This document shows positions 37,746 through 46,678 of a stretch of 64,000 nt of DNA, in pieces. Position 1 is the first letter of the stretch; every line of letters begins with the position of its first letter. A model generated the notes under the pieces. It searched no databases, was not told where the DNA came from, and saw only the letters and a list, made by a program, of their open reading frames with translations. Origin of the DNA: Piscirickettsia litoralis. GTDB taxonomy: Bacteria > Pseudomonadota > Gammaproteobacteria > Piscirickettsiales > Piscirickettsiaceae. Location of the stretch: assembly GCF_001720395.1 (NCBI RefSeq), contig NZ_MDTU01000001.1, positions 1,745,572 through 1,809,571 on the forward strand, written 5' to 3'. The position numbers were made by a program, and so were the translations under genes.

Positions 37746-38495
37746 TTAAAGTTCAACTTTTATTTCTATACTCTTATCCATATATCGGCCTACTTTTTTG
37801 TTATCTTGTTCAGCAGTTAAAAACAAATATTTTGCTTCTCTTTTAGTTATTGTCTTTTTCTCCTGATTCCGATCGAATACATTTTTAACACAATCTTTAA
37901 GTCTTGTATGCCCACCACGATTATCGAGATATTTTTTCATCTTTTCATTTTTATAGTCAAAAATAACATCTACAGTTTGAGCCTCCCATTTACCATCATG
38001 CTTTCTGACTACATACTTTGCTTTAGCTTCGAGCAAAGGTGTCTTTTATTCATTATCGAATATCCATTGGCTGCGATCAAAGTCATATAAATTAGGGACT
38101 TTAACTGTCTCTTTGATTACTAAATTTTCTCCTTCCACTTTAAATACTCGTTCAGCAGCAACTGTCTCACCTATTAACATCACTGACTTATTCTTTTCTT
38201 TTAGAGTTGCTAATATAGATCTTTGTAGGCTGTATGGCACTCCACCCTGATGCAAGTGAGACTTTACAAAATCAACAAAAGCATCATCGTCAAAGAAATG
38301 TTTTTTAAGAAGACCTTCGAAAGCCTCATCTGAAGCTGTAGAAAAGTCTCTTTTAATCTCCTCACTATCATCACCATCCATTGAAAAAACATCTGCCCCA
38401 AAATCTCTACGAAAGTCTTCGTAGCAATTGGCGTCTCTTGGATTCACTGGAACTAAGTAATCACGTTGTCTAAACTGTTCTCTAAATTCTGGCAT
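37746..38495 (-). pseudogene. unknown protein interrupted by one in-frame TAA
   Basis: ATG 38495 (AGAGG upstream) opens 149 residues, acidic, ending RSQWIFDNE at TAA 38046-38048. The same frame is then open for another 100 codons, KTPLLEAKAKYVVRKHDG to KSIEIKVEL at 37746, of the same compositional style. No frameshift is needed, only the single stop. Together they make about 249 residues with no recognised family, signal or membrane helix. Most simply a nonsense mutation; two separate proteins or read-through are other options. Confidence 0.6.
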
Positions 38496-38724
38496 AAACC
38501 TCTAAACCTCAAAAAAGATATATTCTTACTCTTATCTTTTACCTTTAAAAAATAAATTTCGTAACGGTGCAAATAGCAATAATTTTAGATTAAGTGTTTT
38601 TAATTCGTAAAAAAGAAAGTCAGGAGAAAATTCATCAGCTCATGATCAACATATATCGATAGACATGTTAGGTGTTCCGAATGCTATAATATCGATACAA
38701 GACAAACTAAAAACTAAATAAACA

Positions 38725-39501
38725 ATGACATATAAAGTATGTATTACAGGAGCAAGTAGTGGCATCGGAGAAGCCTTAGCCTATTATTATGCTCAGAAAA
38801 GCGCTGACCTCACTCTCATCGCGCGTAATACCGAGCGCCTAAATCAAGTAAAATCCCACTGTGAAAAGCTCGGAGCCACCGTGACAACAGCATTAATCGA
38901 TATACGTGACCACCAGCAACTTAATGACTTTTTAGTCCATAATGATCAACAAAAACCTATTGACCTAATCATTGCCAATGCTGGCCCCTCACTCAAACAA
39001 CTCAGCAATGAAACAGCTGACTATTATTCTGCGCAGCGGGCCATGGTTGATATTCATATCAATGGCACATTTAACAGTATTTATCCACTTATCCAACGGA
39101 TGCAACAGCGCCAATCCGGCCAGATTGCCATCATGAGTTCGATGAATGCCAAAATTTTTCTACCCGGCCGAAGCATTTATGGTGCAGTAAAAGCCGCCTT
39201 ACTACACTTTAGCTTAGCACTGCGCCAACAGCTTAGAAATGATCATATCAAGGTTAATGTAATTTGCCCTGGTTGGGTGAAAACACCTCGTACAGACCTT
39301 AATCAATTTTCCATGCCATTTAAAGTTACAGCAGTCACTGCAGCCAAAACTATTGGAAAAGGACTTAATAAAAATAAAGCAGTCATTCAGTTTCCATGGC
39401 AACTTACTACAGTTATTCGCCTTTACAACATATTGCCTTTAACAATTCAAGAATGGGTCAGTCACACGCTCTATTTTGCTAAATCAAAAGACAATGATTA
39501 A
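38725..39501 (+). CDS. short-chain dehydrogenase/reductase
   Basis: 258 residues. Cofactor motif TGASSGIGEA at residue 8, ARN after strand 2 suggesting NADP, NAGPS near residue 87, catalytic Ser in IMSSMNAK near residue 137 and YGAVK near residue 151. The C-terminal part (about 215-250) is hydrophobic (LTTVIRLYNILPLTIQEWV), which suggests membrane contact as in the DltE/YqjQ-type SDRs. Substrate unknown. Converges on and overlaps the DUF924 gene by 4 bases. Confidence 0.88.
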   Translation: MTYKVCITGASSGIGEALAYYYAQKSADLTLIARNTERLNQVKSHCEKLGATVTTALIDIRDHQQLNDFLVHNDQQKPIDLIIANAGPSLKQLSNETADYYSAQRAMVDIHINGTFNSIYPLIQRMQQRQSGQIAIMSSMNAKIFLPGRSIYGAVKAALLHFSLALRQQLRNDHIKVNVICPGWVKTPRTDLNQFSMPFKVTAVTAAKTIGKGLNKNKAVIQFPWQLTTVIRLYNILPLTIQEWVSHTLYFAKSKDND

Positions 39502-40100
39502 AAACCACTACCTTCCTGCTGTAAATATGCTTGTTCTTTTTCTGTAGAATCCCTGCCTAAACTAGCATTACGGTGAGGAAAACGACCAAATTTATCAATT
39601 ACATCATAATGACTTTTTGCATAAGCTGCATACTGTTCAAACACTGCTTTATCTTTTGCAGCCGCTATATGAAGCAATTCATCGAACTTCTCCAGTGATT
39701 CCACCTGGTCAGTAATATCTTCAGAATGTTCTAATGGTAAATAAGCAAATACTCGCTCTATTAGAGTCAACTCAGTATCTAATTTTTTATCGATCAGTAA
39801 GCGACATAACTTGCGGGCTATGCCATCATAAGCAAAGGCTTTTGCTGTATCTCGGTAGATATTACGAGGAAATTGGTCAGTTAAAATAATTGCTGCTAAA
39901 ATTTCACGCGCGCTATTTCTTGCAAAAGGCCACTGGTCTTCTACAATCTCATCCAGTATAGTTTCATATTGGTTTGCAATTTTACTATCAACAGCAGGAT
40001 CTTTACCCCACCATAGTTTTGCCTGATTATTTGCTGTATCTACCATACTAGCATGGTTACCAAACCAAAAATCTAAAATATCATTAACCATAAAGTCCAT
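39498..40100 (-). CDS. DUF924 family protein
   Basis: 200 residues, all-helical TPR-like fold, function unknown, common in proteobacteria. DILDFWFG at the start, KLWWGKDPAVDSKI, REILAAIILTDQFPRNIYRDT near residue 65, RVFAYLPLEHSED near residue 115 and KFGRFPHRNASLGR near residue 170 are the family signature. ATG 40100 or the ATG at residue 4 are both possible starts. Confidence 0.92.
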   Translation of the reverse strand: MDFMVNDILDFWFGNHASMVDTANNQAKLWWGKDPAVDSKIANQYETILDEIVEDQWPFARNSAREILAAIILTDQFPRNIYRDTAKAFAYDGIARKLCRLLIDKKLDTELTLIERVFAYLPLEHSEDITDQVESLEKFDELLHIAAAKDKAVFEQYAAYAKSHYDVIDKFGRFPHRNASLGRDSTEKEQAYLQQEGSGF

Positions 40101-40153
40101 CTTATTTACGATATACTATCGTATCTGCCTAGTATTAAATTATATTAGGTAAC

Positions 40154-40327
40154 TTATTTTTTAACATCTGAAAAATGTTTATTTTTATGATATGAGTCTG
40201 TAGCAGAAAACTGCTTATTCATTTTCAACTGCCCCTGATAATTCGCTTCAATTCCTTTAGCCCGCCAAAGTGAAATATGATGAGGCATAAAGACATAGCC
40301 CAAAGGCGCAATCGTATCGTGATTCAT
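40154..40327 (-). CDS. possible small protein, 57 residues
   Basis: ATG 40327 with GGAGA 8 bases upstream, TAA at 40154. Sequence begins MNHDTIAPLGYVFMPHHISL and is basic and aromatic; no signal peptide. It has protein-like codon content in an otherwise AT-rich, gene-poor stretch. It may be an intact small gene or the remaining piece of a larger one. No family recognised. Confidence 0.45.
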   Translation of the reverse strand: MNHDTIAPLGYVFMPHHISLWRAKGIEANYQGQLKMNKQFSATDSYHKNKHFSDVKK

Positions 40328-41027
40328 TATATAATCTCCAAAATTTAATGATACATTCTGTCACCAGATATTCCATGTAACGTGATATAATCTAACACAA
40401 TTATGAGCAATGATAAAATAATTTAAAATTTCTTAACATATTTTTTGTTCTTGCTAAAACAGCCCCTGCATTATAGACTACAATGATTAAAATTTAAATC
40501 CCATAAAAGAAAACTAGCAATTCATATAACACCTTTTCAAAATCTATTAATCTTCCTTTTTAATTTTTGTTCACTGCTTAACACTCTCAAATGCAATACA
40601 TCGATTGGCTATATAATAGCCTATTCATTTATATCAATAAACAAGCAAATTTCTACTAAATACTTCAATAACTGATTTAAAGCAATCTAATTTTTATTAG
40701 CAAACACTACTATATTCTTATGTTATGATTTTATGATATAGAGGTAAGCAAACTGATCCATGCTGATAAATTTTTTCACAATCACAACACAACCAAAAAC
40801 ATACTTAACAACTTTAACTATAAAAATACAGAGATTTTCTACGGTATGCTTTCCTTCAGTTTCAAAATAATAAAGTTAACAACAAGCAATGGAGAGTAGA
40901 AAATTAGATTTTGTCAACAGTAATAATACTACATTATATACTAAAATATATTGCATATATATACTCATAAGAATCTGCATATAGCAGTTAATTTCTCTAA
41001 AACATTTGCATTAGCAAATGCAGTTAT
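40328..41027. other. AT-rich, gene-poor stretch
   Basis: About 700 bases with stops in every frame. Hairpins seen: GGCTAT/ATAGCC (40607-40621), and CATTTGC/GCAAATG (41003-41020), which on the minus strand follows the LuxR remnant and ends in TTTT, so it may be its old terminator. Otherwise nothing recognisable; probably decayed sequence. Confidence 0.5.
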
Positions 41028-41335
41028 CTAAAAAATACCATCCAGAATATATGAAATAGCACCTGCATTGGTTGCTCGACTAATAACTTCAGGCTTTGTT
41101 TTGCAGTCTAGTCTGACCTTGATCGTATTCGTATACTCTTCAACTGTTCTCATTGATAGCGCAATCTAGCTACAATATCTTTAACAGTATTGCCACGCAG
41201 CAAATAAAATATACACTACGCCTCTCTTCTACTCAATCGAATATTATCAATCACTAAACGCCCCTGAGGTTCTCCTAAAGAAATGAACCGATTGACATAG
41301 TTTTCTTCGACTATTTTAAGTTTGATTTATTTTTT
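41028..41335 (-). pseudogene. remnant of a LuxR-type HTH regulator
   Basis: Reading leftward, RLVIDNIRLSRREA, a TAG (41216-41218), then CIFYLLRGNTVKDIVARL, a one-base shift near 41160-41165, then ALSMRTVEEYTNTIKVRLDC and KTKPEVISRATNAG to a stop at 41028. This is the GerE/LuxR helix-turn-helix (LSxRExxCL..L..G.T.K.IA..L.LS.RTVE.Y) with at least one nonsense and one frameshift lesion. Upstream sequence to about 41460 may hold traces of the sensor domain but is not readable. Clearly inactive as written. Confidence 0.7.
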
Positions 41336-41514
41336 ATGGCCAACACCCTGATTTAGTTATCCATACTCTATGGATGATTTTAGTTATTATCCTAATATCT
41401 CTCGTTAAAGCTCCAGTCATATATTCAAAACCACTAGGAAAAATTGATATTTGAGTTATAGTTATAGCTCAATCAAGTATAACTAAAAATATAGAGTATA
41501 AAGGCGATAAACCA

Positions 41515-42114
41515 ATGAATATTGCATTTATGGGTGCACAAGGCACAGGAAAATCAACAACTTTACAAGCAATTATCAACAAATTGCCTCACCCTAGCTA
41601 TATTATTGGAGATCAATATCGCTTAATCGCTAAAGCCTTAAACTACAATAACCCTAGGCAAATCATCTTAGAAGGTGGTTCTTACCAATACACCCAAAGC
41701 ATGAGCGCCTTTGTTTCAACAGCGCTAGGCAGCTTTACTCAGCTAGACATAAGCCAAGCTCACTATAACTTTGCTGATCTAGATCCAATCACTTATTATG
41801 CTTTCTACTTATACTGGATCAATAAAGATGCAAAGAAAAGAGCTATACAACCCTACGCCCTGCCTTTCATAGAAAAGCTCGTAGACTATTACAGTCAAAA
41901 ATTTAATTTACATTTTTATTTTCCTATAGATATTATTCCTTTAAAAAGTGATGATATGCGTGCTTTTGATCCTGAATTTCAACAAGAGATTGAATCTCTT
42001 TTAAGACAGTCTCTAGATAAATTTAATATTAAAATATTAAATTTATTGCAAAAAAAGCCAATTGAAAGCCGATGCGATGAAATTATTTATTGGATTAATA
42101 AATATAATAATTAA
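41515..42114 (+). CDS. P-loop NTPase, AAA_28/NadR-kinase-like
   Basis: 199 residues. Walker A GAQGTGKST at residue 7, a Walker-B-like segment NFADLDPITYYAFYLYW near residue 87 as in the NadR/Ttd14 ATP-binding family, and FYFPIDIIPLKSDDMR near residue 142 for the lid with Arg. Probably a small-molecule kinase or nucleotide-binding regulator. It lies between a dead regulator and the isomerase, alone on the plus strand. Function not assigned. Confidence 0.7.
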   Translation: MNIAFMGAQGTGKSTTLQAIINKLPHPSYIIGDQYRLIAKALNYNNPRQIILEGGSYQYTQSMSAFVSTALGSFTQLDISQAHYNFADLDPITYYAFYLYWINKDAKKRAIQPYALPFIEKLVDYYSQKFNLHFYFPIDIIPLKSDDMRAFDPEFQQEIESLLRQSLDKFNIKILNLLQKKPIESRCDEIIYWINKYNN

Positions 42115-42268
42115 CCATTAGCGTTAGAAAATCATCACAAAGCTGCCAGTAATTTCCAACTCAAGGAAATAGAGTGTGAACAATAGAGTAACTATTTTAT
42201 GGTCAGTTACTGCTAAGCCACACTCTAGGTCATGCCTACATCAAGCAGGGTGTTTGCTAAATTTACTA

Positions 42269-42607
42269 TTAACAGCTTTTTTCCACATGATGTTGGTTTG
42301 TTATATAGTAAGATAAGTTATAATTTAAAGAAAGTGAAAAATAGCAGTCTTGCTGTATTATTTTTTTAACTTCTTTCTCCAGTTTATTTATCAATTCCTG
42401 TGAAAAATTATCATCCCGGTGTGGTTTTTCTAATAAAGATAAAGAAATTAAAATATGAGTATGCTTATATAAACCAGTCGGATAAGCTCGGCCTTTACAC
42501 ACCCCAGAACTCGAATCATGCTGATTGATTACATTTTCAATTACCTCAAAAATTTCGTCTGCATTAATTAATAAATCATCAGAATACTTAAGCTCGATAT
42601 GTGGCAC
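42269..42607 (-). CDS. 5-carboxymethyl-2-hydroxymuconate isomerase family protein
   Basis: 112 residues of the CHMI/tautomerase-like fold. It starts with Pro after the GTG-encoded Met (PHIELKYSDDL), as required for the catalytic N-terminal proline. CKGRAYPTGLY near residue 39 and HTHILISLSLLEKPHRD near residue 49 match the family. CHMI takes part in homoprotocatechuate breakdown, but no other genes of that pathway are here, so the real substrate is open. Start GTG 42607, directly after the hydrolase remnant, suggesting co-transcription. Confidence 0.75.
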   Translation of the reverse strand: MPHIELKYSDDLLINADEIFEVIENVINQHDSSSGVCKGRAYPTGLYKHTHILISLSLLEKPHRDDNFSQELINKLEKEVKKIIQQDCYFSLSLNYNLSYYITNQHHVEKSC

Positions 42608-42608
42608 T

Positions 42609-42881
42609 TTAAAAATCTCCTTTATTATTAACTCGCTGTTTTTCTAAAAACTTCCAGACTGACTGATGATAAAATTCTGGCTTTTCAAAAAATGGATCAT
42701 GAGAACAATCGCGTAATACCACAAGCTCAGCATTCACCAAATTATTACGCATATAATCACATGGCACACCAGGCCCACCATGCAAAATAAGCAATGTTTC
42801 CTTATTTTCACAGCCTGTGCTATAAGTCATTATGTTATAGTCACGGTACTTGATAGCTTGGCGCTCAATATGAATCGTCAT
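42609..42881 (-). pseudogene. alpha/beta hydrolase with a large internal deletion
   Basis: 90 residues joining the two ends of a proline-iminopeptidase-like hydrolase: N-terminal LLILHGGPGVPCDYMRN (oxyanion-hole HGGPG) and C-terminal AELVVLRDCSHDPFFEKPEF with the catalytic His. The roughly 180-200 residues between them, with the nucleophile GxSxG and the catalytic Asp, are missing, and the frame is kept. No catalysis is possible. Family resemblance is strong; the size of the deletion is inferred from typical lengths. Confidence 0.75.
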
Positions 42882-42989
42882 TGTTATCCTTGCCTATTAT
42901 TTAATATAAGCGCTATATTAACATAGCCTATAAGAAATTATAAAGGCAAACAGAAAAACCAAAACTATTAACAAGTATGATAAACGATT

Positions 42990-43772
42990 TCAGCCACTCT
43001 TTTTCAAAATAAATAAACCATGATGTAGCTTCATTTTTGCTTTTTCTGATTTAATTAATTCACTCACCTTGCGCCAGAAGATATTTTTATCCATACCATT
43101 TAAAAAACTTACAGGCTGAGTTTCTTGTAACCATTGCAAACACATTTCACTTTTAGAAAAAGAAGTGTTTAGTTTTTCTTTTGAAAAAACCAAACAAATA
43201 TTTAGTCTATTAAAATAATCGATTACTTGTTCATAATTATATTTATATGCAGGATCTTTAACTTCTATATCAGGAAAGCTGTCTGCAACTCGGGCTAATA
43301 GTTTTTTTAGCTCTTCACCATTATCAACCAAAGAAAATCTAAAGCAAATAACTCCACCCGATTTTAAAGTACGGTAACTATTTAAAAAAACTTCCTGTAG
43401 CTTTAATGGACTCAACCAGTGTAGGGCTGCGTTAGAAAAAACAATATCGAACTTGTTATCTTGACAGGAATTAAGGAATTGGCAAACATCTTGACGAATG
43501 AAATTAATATTTTTATCTGAAAATTTATTACGTGCATATTTAATCATACTTTCTGATAAATCGACACCTAGAAAATCATTACAATCATTAAGATCGCCAC
43601 TAATAAATGATAATAAATTGCCTGTACCACAACCAAGATCAACCACTTTATTTATTTTACATGGGAAAAATTGCTTTGCTAACTGATAAAGCTCTAGACC
43701 TGAGCTATATTGATAATTAAGCTGCAAACTATTATAACTAGGTGCGTGCCATGCACTATCACTGGTGCTCAT
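42990..43772 (-). CDS. class I SAM-dependent methyltransferase
   Basis: 260 residues. Motif I VVDLGCGTGNLLSFI near residue 43, acidic end of strand 2 GVDLSESMIKYAR near residue 69, motif with FIRQDVCQF near residue 92, and DIVFSNAALHWL near residue 110. The last matches trans-aconitate methyltransferase and BioC-type enzymes, in which the NAALHW element is common. Possible role: methylation of a small carboxylic acid. No biotin genes are near. Intact frame, divergent from the lipoprotein at 43944. Confidence 0.85.
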   Translation of the reverse strand: MSTSDSAWHAPSYNSLQLNYQYSSGLELYQLAKQFFPCKINKVVDLGCGTGNLLSFISGDLNDCNDFLGVDLSESMIKYARNKFSDKNINFIRQDVCQFLNSCQDNKFDIVFSNAALHWLSPLKLQEVFLNSYRTLKSGGVICFRFSLVDNGEELKKLLARVADSFPDIEVKDPAYKYNYEQVIDYFNRLNICLVFSKEKLNTSFSKSEMCLQWLQETQPVSFLNGMDKNIFWRKVSELIKSEKAKMKLHHGLFILKKSG

Positions 43773-43943
43773 AATATTTTTGTTTCACTAAATTTAGCAA
43801 TTTTTAATTATATTAATTTATATCATAAAAAATCATTAAATATCAACACCAGAACATCAATCAAAAAGCAACATTATACACAATTAAAATAGTAAAAATG
43901 CTAGACAAGCCGCACAAAAAAGTCATAATAAAGGAGGTTTACC

Positions 43944-44231
43944 TTGTATCGATTATTATTGATTGCTGCTCTGATGCTTTCCCTAATGAGCTGTGCTACA
44001 AATAAAGACGATAGTATAAATCATATATGTTTAATCAATGGTATCGCCTCACCTTGCACAACACAACAATTTAATGGGCTAAAAAGGCAACAAAGAAATC
44101 AATATAAAATAATAACCGGGTGTAAAAAGAAAAATTTAGACTGGGTTGGAGGTGATCCGTGCTGTCCACCTGGCTATAAACAAATTGGCTGTATTGCCAA
44201 TTTACCTTGTCAGTGTAAAGAACTTAGATAA
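43944..44231 (+). CDS. Cys-rich lipoprotein, 95 residues
   Basis: TTG start at 43944 behind a perfect AAGGAGG 6 bases upstream. Signal peptide LLLIAALMLSLMSC gives a lipidated Cys at residue 17. The mature protein of about 79 residues has eight further Cys, grouped at the C-terminus as GGDPCCPPGYKQIGC...CQC, indicating disulfide bonds or metal binding in the periplasm. No known family. Followed by a one-helix membrane microprotein and the DedA gene, probably one transcript. Confidence 0.7.
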   Translation: MYRLLLIAALMLSLMSCATNKDDSINHICLINGIASPCTTQQFNGLKRQQRNQYKIITGCKKKNLDWVGGDPCCPPGYKQIGCIANLPCQCKELR

Positions 44232-44259
44232 CAAGTTTGCGTGCTATGGAGGGATTTAG

Positions 44260-44403
44260 ATGCATAAATATATAGTATTCTCGCTATGTGGAACCTGTTT
44301 TTTCGCATTGCTATTAACCGCCTCACTATATTTGCGCTTAATGAATCATCATAAAGCACGATCAATCGCTGAACTGAATCAAGCACCACATATTAAACAC
44401 TAA
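44260..44403 (+). CDS. small membrane protein, 47 residues
   Basis: GGAGG 7 bases before ATG 44260. MHKYIVFSLCGTCFFALLLT begins a single membrane helix (about residues 4-27), followed by a short soluble tail (NHHKARSIAELNQAPHIKH). Length, helix and ribosome binding site support a real microprotein. It lies 28 bases after the Cys-rich lipoprotein. Confidence 0.6.
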   Translation: MHKYIVFSLCGTCFFALLLTASLYLRLMNHHKARSIAELNQAPHIKH

Positions 44404-44474
44404 CGCAGCTCAGGCAAGAGACGCTAACACCTTCTTGGCAGATGATGATATGTTAAGCATAACAAGGAGGACTT

Positions 44475-45158
44475 ATGAAACGCTTTATCCCTTTAATTCT
44501 CATCATCATTGCAATTATTCTGTTCTTTAGTTTCGGCCTACAGCAATATTTAAGTTTTAATGCACTGCAAGAAAACAACCAAATACTCCAACAGTTTACT
44601 AAGAACCATTTTATAGTTGCCGCACTTAGTTTTTGCTTGCTCTACATCATCAGCGTTACGCTATCTATTCCGGGTGCGACGTTACTTACCATCGCTGGTG
44701 GTTTGCTATTTGGATCATTCTTCGGCACTATCTTTGTCGTCATCAGCGCTACTATTGGTGCATGTTTACTCTTTTTAGCAGTGCGGACTTCTTTCGGTGA
44801 GCTACTAAGTAACAAGGCAGGGCCACGCTTAAAGCAATTGGAAGCCGGCTTTCAAGAAAACAGTTTCAACTACTTACTCACCTTACGATTGATTCCTATT
44901 TTTCCATTTTGGCTATTAAATATTGCTCCAGCACTACTTAAAATGCAGCTAAAACCCTATACCATCGCAACATTTCTTGGCATTATCCCTGGATCCTTTG
45001 TTTATGTTTCTTTAGGCGATGGTTTAGAGCATTTATTTTCGTTAGGAAAAACTCCTGACCTTAGTATAATTTTTCGACCTAAAATATTAATCCCCATCAT
45101 CGGTTTAGCTGTTTTATCCCTCCTGCCCGTACTCTATAAAAAAATCAAACAAAAGTGA
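44475..45158 (+). CDS. TVP38/TMEM64 (DedA-like, SNARE-associated) membrane protein
   Basis: 227 residues with about six hydrophobic segments. The VTT-domain signature is seen in SIPGATLLTIAGGLLFGSFFG (about 68-88) and in LTLRLIPIFPFWLLNIAPALL with the G-x-x-x-P-type re-entrant loop (about 136-156). The family is implicated in lipid or undecaprenyl-phosphate movement. AAGGAGG before the ATG. TGA overlaps the next gene's alternative GTG, and the pair DedA-like plus flavoprotein recurs, even as fusions, in other bacteria. Confidence 0.85.
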   Translation: MKRFIPLILIIIAIILFFSFGLQQYLSFNALQENNQILQQFTKNHFIVAALSFCLLYIISVTLSIPGATLLTIAGGLLFGSFFGTIFVVISATIGACLLFLAVRTSFGELLSNKAGPRLKQLEAGFQENSFNYLLTLRLIPIFPFWLLNIAPALLKMQLKPYTIATFLGIIPGSFVYVSLGDGLEHLFSLGKTPDLSIIFRPKILIPIIGLAVLSLLPVLYKKIKQK

Positions 45159-45166
45159 GCGAAATC

Positions 45167-46597
45167 ATGAGCCAAATTCATAAAACAGATTTATGCATTA
45201 TCGGTGCGGGCTCAGGGGGTTTGAGTGTTGCCTCTGCTGCTGTACAAATGGGTGCTAACGTCACACTCATCGAACAGCATAAAATAGGCGGAGATTGCTT
45301 AAACTATGGCTGTGTGCCTTCTAAAGCGCTTATTGCAGCAGCAAAGCATGCACAGCTAATAAAAAATAGTCCAGCCTTTGGTATTCGAACCACAGATTTT
45401 TCTATTGATCATCAAGCTCTTCATGGTCATATCCATGAAAGAATCAATCATATTGCCCCTCACGACTCTATAGAGCGTTTTGAAAATTTAGGAGTCAATG
45501 TTATTTTAGGCACCGGAAAATTCACCAGCCCAAATTCTGTACTCGTCAATGATAGCAAAATTCATGCACGACGCTTTATCATTGCGACAGGCTCAAAAGC
45601 CGCAATTCCGAATATTCCTGGACTAGAATCTGCACCCTACTTTACCAATGAGACCATATTTGACTTAACACATGCACCAGATCACCTCGTTGTCATTGGT
45701 GGTGGTCCTATCGGCTTGGAAATCGCCTGCGCTTATGCTCACCTTGATATCAAAGTCACTTTAATTGCTCGTTCTAATATTTTAGCCAAAGAAGATAAAG
45801 AACTTGTTGAGCTAATTCGAAATCATTTAAAAAACAAATTAACAATCTTAGAAAATACTGCCATTAATAAAATCAGCTATAACGATATAAACAATGTTGC
45901 AAATATTCACCTCAAAAATGATAATGATGTATCTATTGAAGCTTCTCATCTATTGATTGCAACAGGAAGAGCGCCCGCACTTCATACTTTAAATTTATCA
46001 ACCGCTAATATTAATTATAATAATGAAGGCATCCTAGTAGATAATCGATTGTGCACAAGCAATAAAAAAGTCTATGTCATCGGTGATGTCATTGGTAAAG
46101 AACAATTCACTCACGCAGCAAATTATCATGCCGGTATCGTTATTCGTAATATCCTCTTTCACTTGCCAGCCAAAGCCTCAGCATTGATTCCTCGTGCCAC
46201 ATTTACACTACCGGAAATAGCTCATATTGGCCTCACCGAACAACAAGCACGTCAGCAATACGGTGATAAAATACAGTGTCTAAATTGGCCTTTTGCTCGC
46301 AATGATCGAGCAATTACTGATCGCCAAACAAACGGCTTAGTTAAAGTCATTGCCAATAAAAAAGGAAAAATATTAGGCGCGGGAATAGTTCATGAGCATG
46401 CAAGCGACCTTCTAACGCCTTGGATGCTAGCAATCAATAATAACCTAACGATCAAGAGCATAGCTGGATTAGTTCATCCTTATCCAACCTTAGGTGAGGC
46501 AAATAAATATGCTGCAGGTAGTTTTTATACACCTAAATTATTTTCTAATAGAATGAAATCTATTATTAAGCTACTAATGAAAATTAATCGATATTAA
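45167..46597 (+). CDS. FAD-dependent pyridine nucleotide-disulfide oxidoreductase, MerA/Lpd-like
   Basis: 476 residues from ATG 45167 (GTG 45155 also possible). FAD motif IIGAGSGGLSVAS, redox-active disulfide GGDCLNYGCVPSKAL near residue 40, NAD(P) motif VVIGGGPIGLEIA near residue 170, YVIGDV near residue 305 and C-terminal VHPYPTLGEA in place of the HAHPTLSE catalytic His-Glu pair (His present). No N-terminal HMA domain and no Cys pair at the C-terminus, so mercury reduction is unlikely. Probably acts with the upstream DedA-like protein on an unknown substrate. Confidence 0.88.
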   Translation: MSQIHKTDLCIIGAGSGGLSVASAAVQMGANVTLIEQHKIGGDCLNYGCVPSKALIAAAKHAQLIKNSPAFGIRTTDFSIDHQALHGHIHERINHIAPHDSIERFENLGVNVILGTGKFTSPNSVLVNDSKIHARRFIIATGSKAAIPNIPGLESAPYFTNETIFDLTHAPDHLVVIGGGPIGLEIACAYAHLDIKVTLIARSNILAKEDKELVELIRNHLKNKLTILENTAINKISYNDINNVANIHLKNDNDVSIEASHLLIATGRAPALHTLNLSTANINYNNEGILVDNRLCTSNKKVYVIGDVIGKEQFTHAANYHAGIVIRNILFHLPAKASALIPRATFTLPEIAHIGLTEQQARQQYGDKIQCLNWPFARNDRAITDRQTNGLVKVIANKKGKILGAGIVHEHASDLLTPWMLAINNNLTIKSIAGLVHPYPTLGEANKYAAGSFYTPKLFSNRMKSIIKLLMKINRY

Positions 46598-46678
46598 AAA
46601 ACAAGGGGCTGATACCTAACATTAGCATTTACCATTAATAAAAAACATGATAACTTGTAAAAATTATTCTATAAAAAC

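Noticed and set aside
42120-42268. Possible insertion-sequence fragment downstream of the P-loop NTPase gene
   Set aside because: A short frame ending GHAYIKQGVC looked transposase-like, but there are no terminal repeats, target duplication or further similarity that I can see.
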